Under the pieces are notes generated by a model that made no database searches, was not told the DNA's origin, and worked only from the letters and a program-made list of their open reading frames with translations. This document shows positions 12,001-24,303 of a stretch of 64,000 nt of DNA, piece by piece. The stretch comes from Klebsormidium nitens (lineage: Eukaryota > Streptophyta > Klebsormidiophyceae > Klebsormidiales > Klebsormidiaceae): NCBI GenBank assembly GCA_000708835.1, contig DF237224.1, positions 50,493-114,492 on the forward strand. Direction: 5' to 3'. The translations under genes and the position numbers were made by a program. The first letter of the stretch is position 1. Each line of letters opens with the position of its first letter.

Positions 12001-13015
12001 TCTGTAAGCCATTGCCACAGACTTGCAAAAGGCGGAACCTAAGCAGTCCACCGCAAGTTGCAACTGGAGAGGATGTAGTCTCTACCCATTCCCACCTAGC
12101 ATAAACTTTTGAATGCTCATAGGATTTTTCGGAATGATAAATGCATCAGACTGCAGTATCTTAACAAGAAGCCAGCTTCTCAATTCCTGTACTGACCATA
12201 GTCATGCATAGAAGCAGAATCAAATAAACTCATCAGGATCTGGAGACCAGCAACGGAACCTGTGCACGAATATCTCTTGAGCAGGTGCAGCTCTCTTTTT
12301 CCATATCACAGGCAACAGCATGCATTGAGTAATTGTGTGGAAAGACCTGGATTTGCTACTGACGTTGACTTAAGGGCCCCAAGGTCTTTGGCAGAAGCGG
12401 CATGGTTGCTGACTGCACTGAAAATGTCAATGAGGAGGTCGTCCTGGAAGAAAGACAGAAAGGCTGGATGTCAGATTCAACGCGAGAATGTAGGCTGATT
12501 GCAACTTTATGCATTCTGAATGTGCCAAAGTAAGAGAGCAAATTTAATGGCGCACTGTACCTTTTCCTAGAGTTCGAGAATGCGGATGTCCATGTCTCCA
12601 TCACATGATGGACCTTTAAACTCGAATACCAACCAAAATTGTCGGTCTTATTGCACGATGTAGACACAGTTGCTCAAAGCAATGATCTTCCTTCTTTGGA
12701 GGATGACTAAGGCTTTGCTAACCAGGGCAGAGCATAGTCTGCAAGTAGGAAGTCTTTCGTCAAAGCAGCATGTTAACAATCATTGTTTGTAATTAGATAT
12801 CTTACCGGCAGACAATCAAAGGGGCTTCCTCTTGACGTTTGCACAGGTCCCCTGCCAGACTTGCGGAGTCGTTTGCCAGCCTGAACGGTTGTTATGTCGC
12901 ATAAGACAGGAACCGTCATCTCCTTGATCCCAGCTCGTCTTTTCGCTGGTCTACCATTTGCAGCCTCAATCGCAGCAAGAGTCATATAGAGCCGCTTCCC
13001 GCTGCGCGTCTTCAT
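9064..13015 (-). CDS. F-box protein with SEL1-like region and MYND zinc finger (At1g67340/At5g50450 type)
   Basis: Exons in transcript order: 13015-12806, 12443-12364, 11979-11817, 10968-10738, 10146-9480, 9263-9064; 516 residues, all phases consistent. Residues 1-70 are basic (MKTRSGKR.., KRRAG). The F-box spans about 64-115 (FDCLP, DDLLIDIFSAVS, LKSTCRRFAEV). SEL1-like repeats follow at about 120-250, with NWSDGAQSFLKASADAGN, FYCLG, HFNGSGG, LCARAALLGHLDAVRELGH and LQHGYGL, matching the plant family closely. A low-complexity linker leads to a MYND finger at about 421-465 (CSHEHCGR, EFRRCSACGSVNYCS, CQERDWKARHRKEC). The tail is almost pure Asp/Glu. Two donors are gtcagt/gtcagc rather than gtaag. 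The expected role is substrate receptor of an SCF ubiquitin ligase; the target is unknown. Confidence 0.92.
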
Positions 13016-15485
13016 TGTCCTTCAACTCGCCCGGGCCTAAGCTATCAAGGGCCCTACAGTCCTTGGATTCAGTCGTATCAAGGTATCAAGAGTGTCCAGC
13101 GAATGACTACATAACAGGAGTATGAGAAATTACGGCGGCACTAATCTGAAGAAGGCTCCAGGATGCTAAAGAAGCTCTCAAATCAAAGCCAAAAAGCTTT
13201 ACCACCCGTCCTGCTTTGGTTATCTCTGCTGCTTAGAAGCAATCCCCTTCTCAGAAAAAGATCAGCCAATACTCTACGCCTCTTACTCTACGCCTCTGAT
13301 TAAAGGTGCTAAAAACGTGATTGCTCATAAACCATGCCTGTTTTCCAAGTATGGACCCCTTGACCATGAAATTGGCTGCCAACTGATCGTTGGTGGTGCA
13401 TAGATTGAGGACAGCAAGTGGCAGCTTTCATGTACGTCGTTCATCTCCACAATAAAACGCCTATGACAGGGATTGCAACCGCGCTCTTCCTTGGCTTTTG
13501 GGTTAAAACGCGGACAGAGAACCCGCTCTATCCAGGCCTGTCCCAGTGTCCTCGAGGAGAACGTGCCAAGATACTTCCGCATTAAAGCAGCAGACGCTCT
13601 GTCAGCTGCTGATCCGTTTCGATCCAGGCACGCGATAGGAACCAACTGACAGAGGCTATAGCCTTAGCAGGCTGCTTTTTCTTGAAGAAGCTGCCGCTGA
13701 CTCACGACGCTTCCAAGGAAGCAGTTCAAGCCGGCAGCTAGCAGCTGCACAAGGTTGCATGGCAGCCGCTTCCATTATGCAACTCAGTCTGTCACTGCAT
13801 TTTCTGAAGAGGCTCTGAAGCCTGCGTGAGGATCTCAACGATCCAACGAAGGCAAAGCCAGCTACCCTTTAAACAATACTGGCAGCTCGCTACATTTTCG
13901 ATCGCGTACATTTTTGCTCCCCTCTTTTCGCGGGCCAACGAGCCAGACCGGTAAAAGTTTTAGTGGCAAGAGGGTTGACCCCGTGTTGGACGAAGTTGGA
14001 TGACACTGTCAATCATCAAGTGCTCGGGGAACCTCTATAGACTTCCACCATGTCAGATTCACAGAAAACTGTTGCAGCCCCAAGGTTTGCAGTTCCCAAC
14101 CGAGTCACGGTTGGACGGTTGAAACTCGGTTGAAACTCCTCGGCATTCAGGGATGCGGAGCCCTGATCTGGCTGCAGGTTGGCTTGAAAGATTGAGGTTA
14201 CCAACCTACGGTGCGTGTACCTACCTCATCAGATCCTGCTGTTCTGCTGTTCGATTCAGCAGGATACCTAACCAGTCTAACCCCACGTACGGTGAATTTG
14301 ACACCACCGGTACGTGGCCGCCGGCCGGCTTGAAGGTCCAATTAGAGACTTGATACGTTGCTTGCCAGCGGACTTGTGCACGGAGGAATATCGGAACCAT
14401 CTCTGCGTACTGCACGATTGCTGACGCTCCGAACTAATTGCCTATCATTCCGCGCGTGCTCGCCCGTGGGTAACTAGAGGCTGACGGTCATGTTAGAAGG
14501 TTGGGACATGATATTACCTAGTTCTGCATCTCGAATTCCCGCCTTTCGAAGTTTCAGAACCATTCAAAATTGAGCCCGCCGCCGCGTGCCGCGTGTCCCG
14601 AGCGCCACTGCTCTTGAATCGCATTGGACCAGCAGTCGTGCAAGTTCCTGAGCTCTGCATGAGCTTCATTCCAATCTCCGAGTTGGACTTCCACTGCCAG
14701 CTTTTAAATTTTAGGGCTTGGTTCAGTTGGGGCATCTGTCCAGGATTTGAACTTGAACTTGAAGGCGGCCAATGATAGCAATCAGCAGGTTTTGAAACAC
14801 CATGGCGCGTTGCACAATCCAGCTCTGCACCAGGACTGCAAGCGCGTGCTAAAGCATCTGATCATGGCGCCAGGGGTAGCCTGTTATGAACCCTGGGCGT
14901 GTCTGTCTGTTTGAGAGTATTTGGAACGTCCTGTTCAGGCAGGAGGTAGTGTTAGGAGACAAGTCGCACAATCTTTGGGGCAGCCAAATTGCATGGTAGA
15001 ACGCTGCCTTTTGGACGGTGATTGAACCGTAGCTAGATGGCCCGTCGCCAGCTTTGCTCATCAGTCGCTTGGTGAAGATCTGGGGACCATGGCAGCTAGA
15101 CATTGCTGAAGGAACTTTTGCTTGCCTCAAGCAGTATTAGTTCAGCGGATACTAAGAGGCCGAGCTTTTAAGCTCATTCTCACCACAGGGCAGCTCATGT
15201 CGTCCAACTGAAAGCAACTGGTGCTCTTGTGACCAACAAATTCCGAGCCTGATACATAGCTGTCTGCCGATGGTTCAGGCCAACGGCAAACTCCTGGTGC
15301 CATTAGCTGTCGTTAGAAGTCACGCCACTGTTGGGGTGGAGGTTAGCAACCATCTTGCAGGTAGCTTATGTCTGCAATTAAGCAGGCGACACTCAAGCCT
15401 GGTGCAGTGTGCAAGTGAGATGTGTGGTGGGGGGTGGAGGTAGCTCATACATTCCGGTTTGATGTGGGCCCGCTGCCAGTGGGCC
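13016..15485. other. Divergent spacer, F-box (-) / unknown protein (+)
   Basis: About 2.5 kb between two outward-reading start codons. Minus-strand frames at 13325-13645 and 13656-13838 are open but match nothing I recognise; they may be 5' leader. The rest shows no repeat, RNA gene or ORF I can support. Confidence 0.4.
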
Positions 15486-17123
15486 ATGGGCTTGCCTTGG
15501 AGATCTAAGAAACAGGAAGACGATTCTGATGGCTCTGACTCTGGGGAATGGGCGGAGCCAAAGATGAAGTACACAGACGACCCCTGCAGGGCCCGCTCGT
15601 CCACCCGATCAAGGGTAAGGCGTCGGTCCTCTCCTTGCTTACTGTTACTTACAAGGTGCGTTGCTTTTAGGATGGTGTTCACCGCTGTTGTAACGACGAC
15701 CTCTGAGACACAGGACACATTGTACCCGATATTAACACAGAGACTGCGTTCCTTGGTAATGGTGACTTCCTTGCTGCTCTTTCAGCTTTGGCAATCACTT
15801 CACGGGATATGGTAGCACTGCTTAAGGGTTTCCTCCAAGTCAGGGTCAGCCGGCCTCTTCCATACAGGTCTTACCTTGGCACATTACTTAGCAGCTTTGT
15901 TGTTGGCCAGCTGGCAGAGTTTCCTTTTGGTCTTAGCAGAGTCACTTATCTGGCAATTCGTGTAAGTCACGTGTGATTCTCTGCTCCCAGGCATTCTCGT
16001 GTTGGATCTGCTCGGACTTACCTGGAACGTTCCATGTATTCATGGTCGTTGGCCTTATTCCTGTTCCTACCAGTTCTTGACCAACAGCCTGAACAGGAAT
16101 CTTCCCCTTATTTGTGTGCACGTGTCGCATGAAATAAGGACAACTATGGTGGACAGTTAAGTAGGCCGAGGTTGATCGAAGAGCATTGAGTTGCTTTGAA
16201 TAATGAGATAATGTGCCACTCAATTCGGAATTGTTGCACTGGTCTGCACAAATGTCTCGCTCGCCTTCTCTCATTCCCTTGTACAACGTTCAAATTTTAT
16301 CTGAGTGGTTAGCAAACGATCCTGCTTAGAGTGATTTTGAGACAATTGGAAGTCCCAACTTGCCCACACGAGTTCCTTCTCATTGGTTAGCTACTACAAT
16401 CATGATAGCTTGCCTTTTTGAAGTGCTGCCTCAAGATCATCTTTCTTTGCTTTGCTGGGGTGTTTAAAAGGTTTCACAAGCAAAGCGAAGATAGCCAGGT
16501 TGATGCGGCATTGCTCTTCCTGCGAGTCATAACGATCAGTTGTGTGCATTGCGAACCGGAGATTCAGGAAGGAGCGCAAGCGTCGTAGTGTGATGACTGG
16601 CACCAATTGTTCCTTGAGCCTTGCGTCCTTCAGTAGGCCCCACCAGTGGCGGGAGCTGTCCGGGAAGCTATCTCAATCACTAGCAAATGAAAAGACGACT
16701 GCATAAAAGATCACCAGTGCAACTTCTGGAAAATGCGAAAAAGTGACGCGACAATTGTTGACTTTCTGCTTGCGTTCCTACTGCAGGGCGATGGCGGGGC
16801 CAAGTCGCGGACGACGGCGTCTCCCTCCCGCTCGCGAGGCATGTCGAGCAACGCGCTCAAGGGGATGCAAAACGGGCAGCTTGAGAGCACGGCGACGTCG
16901 CGCCCGATGAAGCGGGTTGCGTCGGACCCGGGACTGCGGCGGCTGGGCTCGCGACGCCTGCTCAATGGGCGGAGGTAAGAGAAAGCCTCGAAATGTCTCC
17001 GTTCCTAGTCCTCACTGCTGCAGGGCATTCGAGGTTAAGCTGGCATCTGCTCAACAAGACAGGCAAAGGGAGCAGGGATTGAAGTATAGGAACATGTGGG
17101 ATAATCTGAGAAAATACCCCTAG
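15486..17123 (+). CDS. Unknown small basic protein, 138 aa
   Basis: Three exons fit in phase: 15486-15614, 16787-16974 and 17024-17123. No family recognised. The N-terminus reads MGLPWRSKK, then an acidic Asp/Ser run (EDDSDGSDSG). The middle exon is Ser/Arg/Thr-rich with SRPMKRVASDPG, a plausible phosphorylation region. The C-terminal exon is helix-forming and charged, ending RNMWDNLRKYP before a TAG. The coding-like exon edges (tactgcag, gctgcag acceptors; gtaagg, gtaaga donors) and closed phase are the main support. Glycine at position 2 might be myristoylated, but serine is not at the preferred position 6. The first intron (1.17 kb) could hide another exon. A competing open frame on the minus strand at 15320-15718 cannot be fully excluded. 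Confidence 0.55.
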
Positions 17124-17943
17124 ACCTGTAAAAGCTCCGAGGTGTACCAAAACAGAGGCTGTGACTTTATGATAAAAGAGTTTGATACGGACTGATCCGG
17201 TGCAAGCCGCAAAGGGATGTGTTGAACTTAGAAGTCCAAGGAACGCCCATCCTTTTAGGCTTGAGCTCAACTGCAGCTTGCCTAGAATTGAAAGCATTCA
17301 ATAAAGTGCAGAAAACGCCGTCAGCTCAGCGACAAAGTTCTCCGCTGCTGTTTGAGCTCGTGTGAAAGTTCAAAGCCAGGGGGGAACTAGCAGGCTCAAA
17401 TAGTGTTGTCCGATCAAGCCTCCAATGGTTAGAAAGTTTAGGGAACCAGGTTGTAACTGAAAGATCTCAGCACTCAATAGAGGACCACCGCAATCAAGAG
17501 ATTTCACTTGTGTGCTCTTTCCTGCATTGGTTTGGTTAGAAGGGCAGTGCTAAATTCCCCAGGTGCTTTGATTCCTTGACAATCTTTGTATCCAAAATAC
17601 TTCTGGTCAAGCCGTGGATTTGACCTTTTGCAGACATCCGAGATTCTACGGAGGTTTTAGCCAATCCAGGAACGAACCCACAATCATGGTTTGACTCGTA
17701 GGTTTACCCTAGCTTCACCCCCGCTTTTGGTTTGGCAGGAGCGCAAGCACCCGGTGTCTCCACAATCGCCAGACTCATGCATTTCGTTCTTAGCCCGATC
17801 AAACTTACCCTAAATCGCAGTTGTCTCTTAAATCTTCTAGATTTGCTCCAAACCCGCACTTTCGTTGCTGCAGAAGCCCAAACGCTGCGCGCGCCGCTCG
17901 GGTGGCCTGGGTGGGCTGTGCATGGCTTCTATGGATCACGTGC

Positions 17944-20900
17944 ATGGCCCTCTCCGGTTACTTCCTCCTCTCCATGCTTCTCGAAGGCCACATCGCGTCT
18001 AGAACCAGCTCCTCGCTTCCCACTTTACCTTCAGTGGGGGGGCACTCGATTTTAAATCAAGCTCCGAACGCCACTGCCACGAGTCTTGGCCTGGGGGGCA
18101 AGGTGCGCGAGCTTTGGGGGGGGTGGTTTAACAGCTCGGAGCCCGCCCCCCCGAGCTTGGAAAAGCACCATCAGCTGCCAGACTGGGACCCTAGCACGGA
18201 CGACATCGAGAGCGTCCGGAAGGAAGTAGATCTCGGACGGAAGGGCCGGTTCGGCGGCGCGGGGGGGTTGCTCCGGAAGGGCTTCCTGTGGCTTGGCCTT
18301 GGGATGAAGCATTCAAGTCACGAACACGCGTCACCGCGCGTTGACTTACCGACGGACATTCCCGAGGTTGTGTTGATCGAAGAGACGCCGGCTGAGGTAG
18401 ACCGGTTGGAAAAGAAGCTGGAAGTGAAGGGGCAAGAGGGAGAAAAGGAGGAAGCTTGGACGTCATTTGTGATACCCTATGGTTTGGAAGATTTGGGGAC
18501 GGGAGCTTCGGGCCTCTGGGCGCCGCCAGCGGGAGGGGCGTTCTCGGGCGCAGTTGCGGGAAAGCGCGTGCTTCTAGTGACGCGGGATTGGCCTGAGGGG
18601 TGCTGCTTTGGTCGGACAATGATCAACATTGCAGGTGGGTCGGTGATGAGACTCAACTTTCAACGTGATTGTTACTTCTTTCACAGGTTCAGGCGCTGTC
18701 TGGGGACAGAGCGTCCGTGGAGTTGCCTGTCATCTTTCAGGATGCACGCCTGCGCCGTAGAGTTTTACCGCTCATACTTATCAAAGTTGTTCGCCCACAA
18801 AGTATCGCCAATCACTGAACCATCTTTCAGACCGCTTGTGCACTCAGTCGTCACTCCCGTCTTGCACTCAGTCGTCTTACCATATTTGAGCACACTTTTG
18901 AGTAGGCGATGAAGGAGCGATCAATTTTGGCTGCTGCCTGATCCGGACTGCTCCAGAAAGGTGCGATAAGAGTCAAATCCCAGATGCATGCTCTCTTATA
19001 CGACCAGCAACATACGACGAGTATCTTCGATGACTCCTGGTCCGCTTTTCAGGTGCTGCGCTATCTTCCAACGCCCAAGTGACCGCCCTCCTTCTTCCCC
19101 ACCTTAATCACGCCAGCAGCTCAGTGACCCATGCGCGTCACCTCACAAGCCAACCCGACAGCCCCTCCGAAACCCTAGACGCCTCGACACCGTTTAGCGA
19201 GAAGCTCCGCTCTTTGGGCGTCAGCAGCATCGGATGGGCGTCAGAAGAGAGTTACACCCTGGCGGCGAATAGTGACGTCATCCTTGCTGTTTCGGCATAT
19301 GCTGGCCCATGGTTGGACGGCTTGTTGGCGGCGCAATCGCAAGCGGGGGGCCGGGTCGCATGGTGGATCATGGAGGGGAAACAGGCGGAGTTTGATACTG
19401 CAAAGGGGGGGCTGGCGAGAATGCTTGGCGGAGAAAGCGGAGAACGGGGGACGGCAATGTTTGTAAACGCTTTCCAGGCAGAGAAGTGGCACGGCTGGCT
19501 TAGGTGAGACCAGCTGACTGTTGACATGTTGCAGAAATTGTCGTGCGAACAAGGACCTTAGGTTTGCGGACTGGATGCAAATGGAAAGACTTCGGGCCAG
19601 CAATTCGTTTTTTGTTTCTCCTGCTAGTAGATCTGTTGCAGGAACTGGTTCAAACTGCTATGACGGTCGGTCTGTGGACTCCGGATGCATTGAACGTGGT
19701 CAAGCATGCATTAAGACGTGATTGAACATGCACCAAACTTGCTCTTTTCAAAAAGGCAGCGTGCTTTGCTACGCTTACCTAGGTTGTCAGCAATCGAAAC
19801 ACGGTCACGAACTAACGAGTCACCTGATTGCAAGCTCAGACGTCCACTTTTGACCTTCTAACGATGCTTCTAAATGGTTGACGTCGAGGTGTCTGGTTTC
19901 GAGATGCTGATTTCGAGACGTTCTGCCTTGCGAGGATTTGTCTTCCTGGAACATGATTCTCTCACTCGCCGTCCTTATCGTCCGCCTGGTTCGTTACATG
20001 CAGGACCGAAGTCTCCCACTTACAGGAGGCAGAGCAGCTGGAAACCTCAGCGCAGAAGCATACTGGTGTGAACGGGGACGTTTTGCCTGGTAGAGAAGGG
20101 AGCGGAGCAGAGGAGAAGGGCGTTAACACCCAGACTGCGAGGCGAGAAGGGGAGAGGCGAGCTCTTGTCGAGTCTTCCGAGGAGCTCTCGGGAGGAGTGC
20201 AGAAGTTCCCATCAGCGGGTCGGTTTGCAGAGAGCACAAGCCACGAGAAGAGCGCTTCTCTGCGGCGGCGTTTGCTCCAGGGGGGAGGGTTGCGGGGAGG
20301 CGGTCGAATCAAAGAAACGGCACGACAGGGGTGGCTCAAAATCGAGAACAAAGAGGAACTAGAGCGAGCTGCTCTGAAAACCGCATCCGGCAAGACCGCG
20401 TCATCCCCTGCCCTTGCACGGCTGGTGTCAGCGGTCTCAGGGGATCCCCCCTGGTACAGCATCGTGCCCATGACGCTGGACCGGAACGTCCTGTTAGCGG
20501 CCGGGTTAGCGGAACCCGGGCAGCTTAACGAGAACTCGCTAACGACGGCGCGGCAGCACCGCGCGCTGCTGCGGAAGTACTACCGGCGTGACGTGTTGCA
20601 CATGTGGGACGATGATTTTTTGGTGGTTGTGGTCGGAGGGTTTAGTGCGGAGGAGGGGCATCTGCTGACGCTGGAGGCGATCAATCAGGTGAGTTTTGTC
20701 GTCTTCGTCAAAAAGGTTCCTCAAACCATGCAGTCAGCAGAATCGACCGCCAGAACGGGTTATGAAAGGCAGCAGAGCGGGTTTTGAGTCTAACGTCAGT
20801 TCTCCGCTCGCATCTTCAAGCAAGCGTTTAAGAGAGTGTTCTTCGATTGTGCTCAATCTTGCACGGTGTTTGTATCCTCAATTTCCTCGTTCACTCTTCC

Positions 20901-22895
20901 CAAGTGATCAACATTGGTCCCAAATTCGTCAACGCGGATGCCCCTCACGGCAGAATGCTCCTCTGAGTCAGACTTTTCAAATTAGCCTGTACCCTGTTCG
21001 CAGTTGGCGAGCGAGCTTTCTGACAGTGACGACGATGACGACATCCCGGACCCCGACCGTGAGTTCAGCCTCTTTGACCGCGAAGGCATCTGGGGGGGCA
21101 TCGGCGGCCTGCAAGGAGTCCCCGGATTCACCCCCCTGACCGAAGGGACCGACTCTATACCAAGCGATGGAGAGGAGGCGAAGGTGGGAATAGGCTCTTC
21201 GAACAACGAGATTGTGGGGCGGTCGATCGGCATGGAGGTGCAAGACGATCGAAGGCGGGTGCAAACGGGAACGGCGGAGCGAACTACTGGTGTGGAAAGC
21301 GGGTTTGGAAGAGTTTTGGAGTCGGGCGGGGGGGATATGGCGGTGGGGGTGGGAGAGCAAGACGAGCGGCGGGCGTTGGATGCGAGCACACGAGCCGCGG
21401 AAATGGCGCTCGAGAAGATGGTGGGTCCTAGGGGCGAGGCAACGGGGGGTGCGCTGAAAGGGCCGTTCGAAGACCTGACGTTGGCCGAGCAGATGGACGA
21501 CCGGAGGCGGCGGTTGCTCAGCTTTGACGAGGAAACGGGGGAGCGGATACAGCAGCAGCAGCCCCCGTCGCGGGCGCGATCCGTTCCCGTAGTTAGCGAC
21601 GATTTGTTAAGAGGTACCCCGGCGCCCCCGCAGCGAGCAGAGGTAGCGTTAGAAGCAGCCGGCCGCGAGTTGTTGCGCCCCATTAGTAAGCGGGTTAAGA
21701 AGCGGCTTAGCGCGACTCGCCGCCTGCACCAAGAGGGCGCCAGCCCGGAGCAGTCCCTTCGGGTCTTGTTCTTAACCACCGATAGTTTGCCGCTAGCCCC
21801 GGAGAGCCGCTCGCACCTGGAGGAACTGCAGGGTTATCTGAAGCAGCACCCGCGATTACGGAGCGTGGTTAGCATCGGCCACTTCAACAACTTCCAGGCG
21901 TCGGGGGTTTATGCGTCAGCGGACGCCTTTATTATGAACCGACAGGTGGGTCACTTCCTTCAACGACTGAAAATGATGAACGTTGTTGATTGCCTGTTCC
22001 TCTTGTCTGATTCAGAGATTCCGTCCCTACACTTTTTGCAGGATTGTCGAGCACTTTGAACGATATTAAATCGCATTTGTTTGGTTGCTCCCTTGGTCGA
22101 GATTGTTCGAGCATATTTCGATGGATGCAGAGACAGAATCAGAGCGACTTGATAACGAGGTAGACGGCCAGTACGGCTGCTCGACATTGTCGTTCAGAAG
22201 GAATTGTTTTTCTTAAAGGCTGCATTGCTATTGTTGCTCGCATCCATCTTGGGAGTACTTTTTTCCTTATCAACTGGCAGGCATTTCACTGACTCGGGCT
22301 TCATACTGAGTTCGACGGTCCTTGCTCTATTTAGGTAGACGGAGTCGCGGTCAATGGCAAGCTGCTACAGGCCATGGCATACGGGTTACCGGTACGTCCC
22401 GTTTATCCCGAGCGCCTCTGAAACCAGAGTCAACGGGTTCTATATGGAGATGTTTTCCCACCAACTTCCAGATTCAGCTCATCCTCTTTAGGCAGGCAGC
22501 TTCGTCCCTTCTGTTGAGGCTTCTGATTGCGGTGATGAATAATCCTGATTTTCAAGCTGAGGACTTTAGGCGTCTACTGCTTGCAGATTGCTGCGCTTGT
22601 GAGTAAAGAATTGACGCGCGGGCCTGTTTGCCCGTCTGTCTTTCTGCAGATCCTCTCCACCAGAGTCCTGCCCGCAGCAGGTTTGCTTGTCGATGGCGAA
22701 AGTGCCGTCCTTCATGACGTGGGCGGTTCTGGGGCCTCGAAATTGGTAGCGGACCTTAACGTTATGATGCAAGATAGAGAAAGTGCACGGCAACACGGAC
22801 AACATGCCGCTCAGTTCACTGAAGCAAGTTATATGGAGTCGGTCATGTTTGACAGACTCGGGCACGCCATGGCCGCTTTGCAACGAAGCAGGTAG
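17944..22895 (+). CDS. GT-B fold (family 4-like) glycosyltransferase, type II membrane protein
   Basis: Exons 17944-18634, 19053-19503, 20004-20688, 21004-21945, 22335-22391 and 22650-22895 join in phase to 1023 residues. A hydrophobic signal-anchor begins just upstream of the first in-frame ATG (WLLWITCMALSGYFLLSML), and an in-frame stop lies at 17791. A short 5' exon therefore probably supplies the true start; acceptors exist after 17820 and 17872. The N-terminal GT-B half has GKRVLLVTRDWPEG and INIAGGAALSSNAQVTALLL. The C-terminal half opens with LLRKYYRRDVLHMW..FLVVVVGGFSAEEGHLLTLEAI. It continues with RVLFLTTD and ends with VAVNGKLLQAMAYGLP, then LSTRVLPAAGLLVDGESAVLHD, the nucleotide-sugar site region of family 4 enzymes. 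An acidic, low-complexity insert (about residues 615-870) separates the two C-terminal motifs. Golgi wall-polysaccharide or glycoprotein work is inferred from topology. Confidence 0.8.
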
Positions 22896-24303
22896 TGAGT
22901 ATCATTGTCCAATATTTTTTGTAGTTCGTCCAAGTAAGGTAGCTTCTTAGAGGTACGTACGTGTGTAGACAGTATCCACGGTGCTAAAGAGTGAAGATGA
23001 GCTGCTTAAGCCCGAGGTGAAACGACGTCGAGCTAGGACTTGGTGTTGATGGTACATTGGTGCTACTGAGCCGTCCCGTTGAGCGATCATTATAAAGGCG
23101 TCTCAACTGACAAGCTAGCGCAGAGCGTTCATCAACTCCATGCGTCTCGATTGGATCTGTTTGTATTAGTGATTACATGCATGTGCACTGGGGCAAGTCC
23201 CGAAGTTACAACCTCTCTTCTGCATACCATTATTGGCAGCATGCCTATAAGCCGCCAGATATTAGCCTATATTAGCAGCAATGGGCCGAGCGCTTTCAAG
23301 GTTCCGCAATCTTGATTGGACAAACCGTTGCATCCGAGATCTGGCCCCGGGCCAAGCAAGCTAGCTAGCATCTTTGCGAAACTGAATAATGTCATGATCA
23401 CTGTGTCATATTGCCTATGTATACTGTAAGCCGGGCAGCTTATTAGACGGTGCAGGTGCATCATGATCGATCATGTGCATATATACGTTCATGTCACTCA
23501 CGCACGCCCGCAATTCTGCATGCACATGATCAACTGCATACTAAATTGCGCAGCGAATACCTAGATATGGTGCATTAGTTGACGTACGTAATCACATGCA
23601 TATAATTAAGCTCTTATAGCTATTATTCGTTGAGCAGCTTTGACAGCCATGTATGATACCAAGTACTAAGATCGCGCACTGACCGTCTGTAGTCACTGAG
23701 CGAGTCATGACTCGCATGGATTGCAGCGCACAATCATTGCATACGTGCATGCTCTGCCAGATGCTGATGCGCAGCCAGGGCTGCCTGCGCGCGGGCGCGG
23801 CCAAGTTCATGTATAGATGTGCATAACCTACTAAACGACTTGCATCCATAGTTAGTTTTCAGTTAGTGGGAGTGCTGCCTTGGCGCGCGCACGGCACACG
23901 CCCCTCCGGGCCTTAAAACTCGGGCTGCCTGCACACAGTTTGATCAGGCCGCGATCCGGGTGCGAGATGCATTCGATCGATACTACTGAACATAATGCCA
24001 TGCAGGTGCGTACAAATGCGTTGGCCCGATATTTAGCTGTGATTTGAATCTTTGCGTGCAGCAGAGCTCTTGCCGGGCATGGCTCGCCGCGGGCCCCACA
24101 AAGCGCAACTGTTGTGCCCGTCCCTCTGTGAATTTCATGCTGACGACGTACGAGCCTCAGGCTCCGACTTAGCCTAGTACAGCAACGGCCAGGCATGATC
24201 TGGCACTTTTATTCCAAGCCTGAAGCCTGTCAAAGCGTCGGAGCGCCCTCTTCTCACTTCGGGTCACTAAACGCACAGAATTCACCTGCGTGTAAGTATA
24301 CTA
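22896..24303. other. Convergent 3'-3' spacer with palindrome-rich island
   Basis: No gene found between the glycosyltransferase stop and the D27-like stop. From about 22980 to 24190 the DNA is very rich in self-complementary words: atgatcgatcat, gcatgc, tgcatgcaca, acgtacgt, tatata, gcgcgc. Open frames are short and unstructured. This is the clearest of five such islands in the window. Confidence 0.65.
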
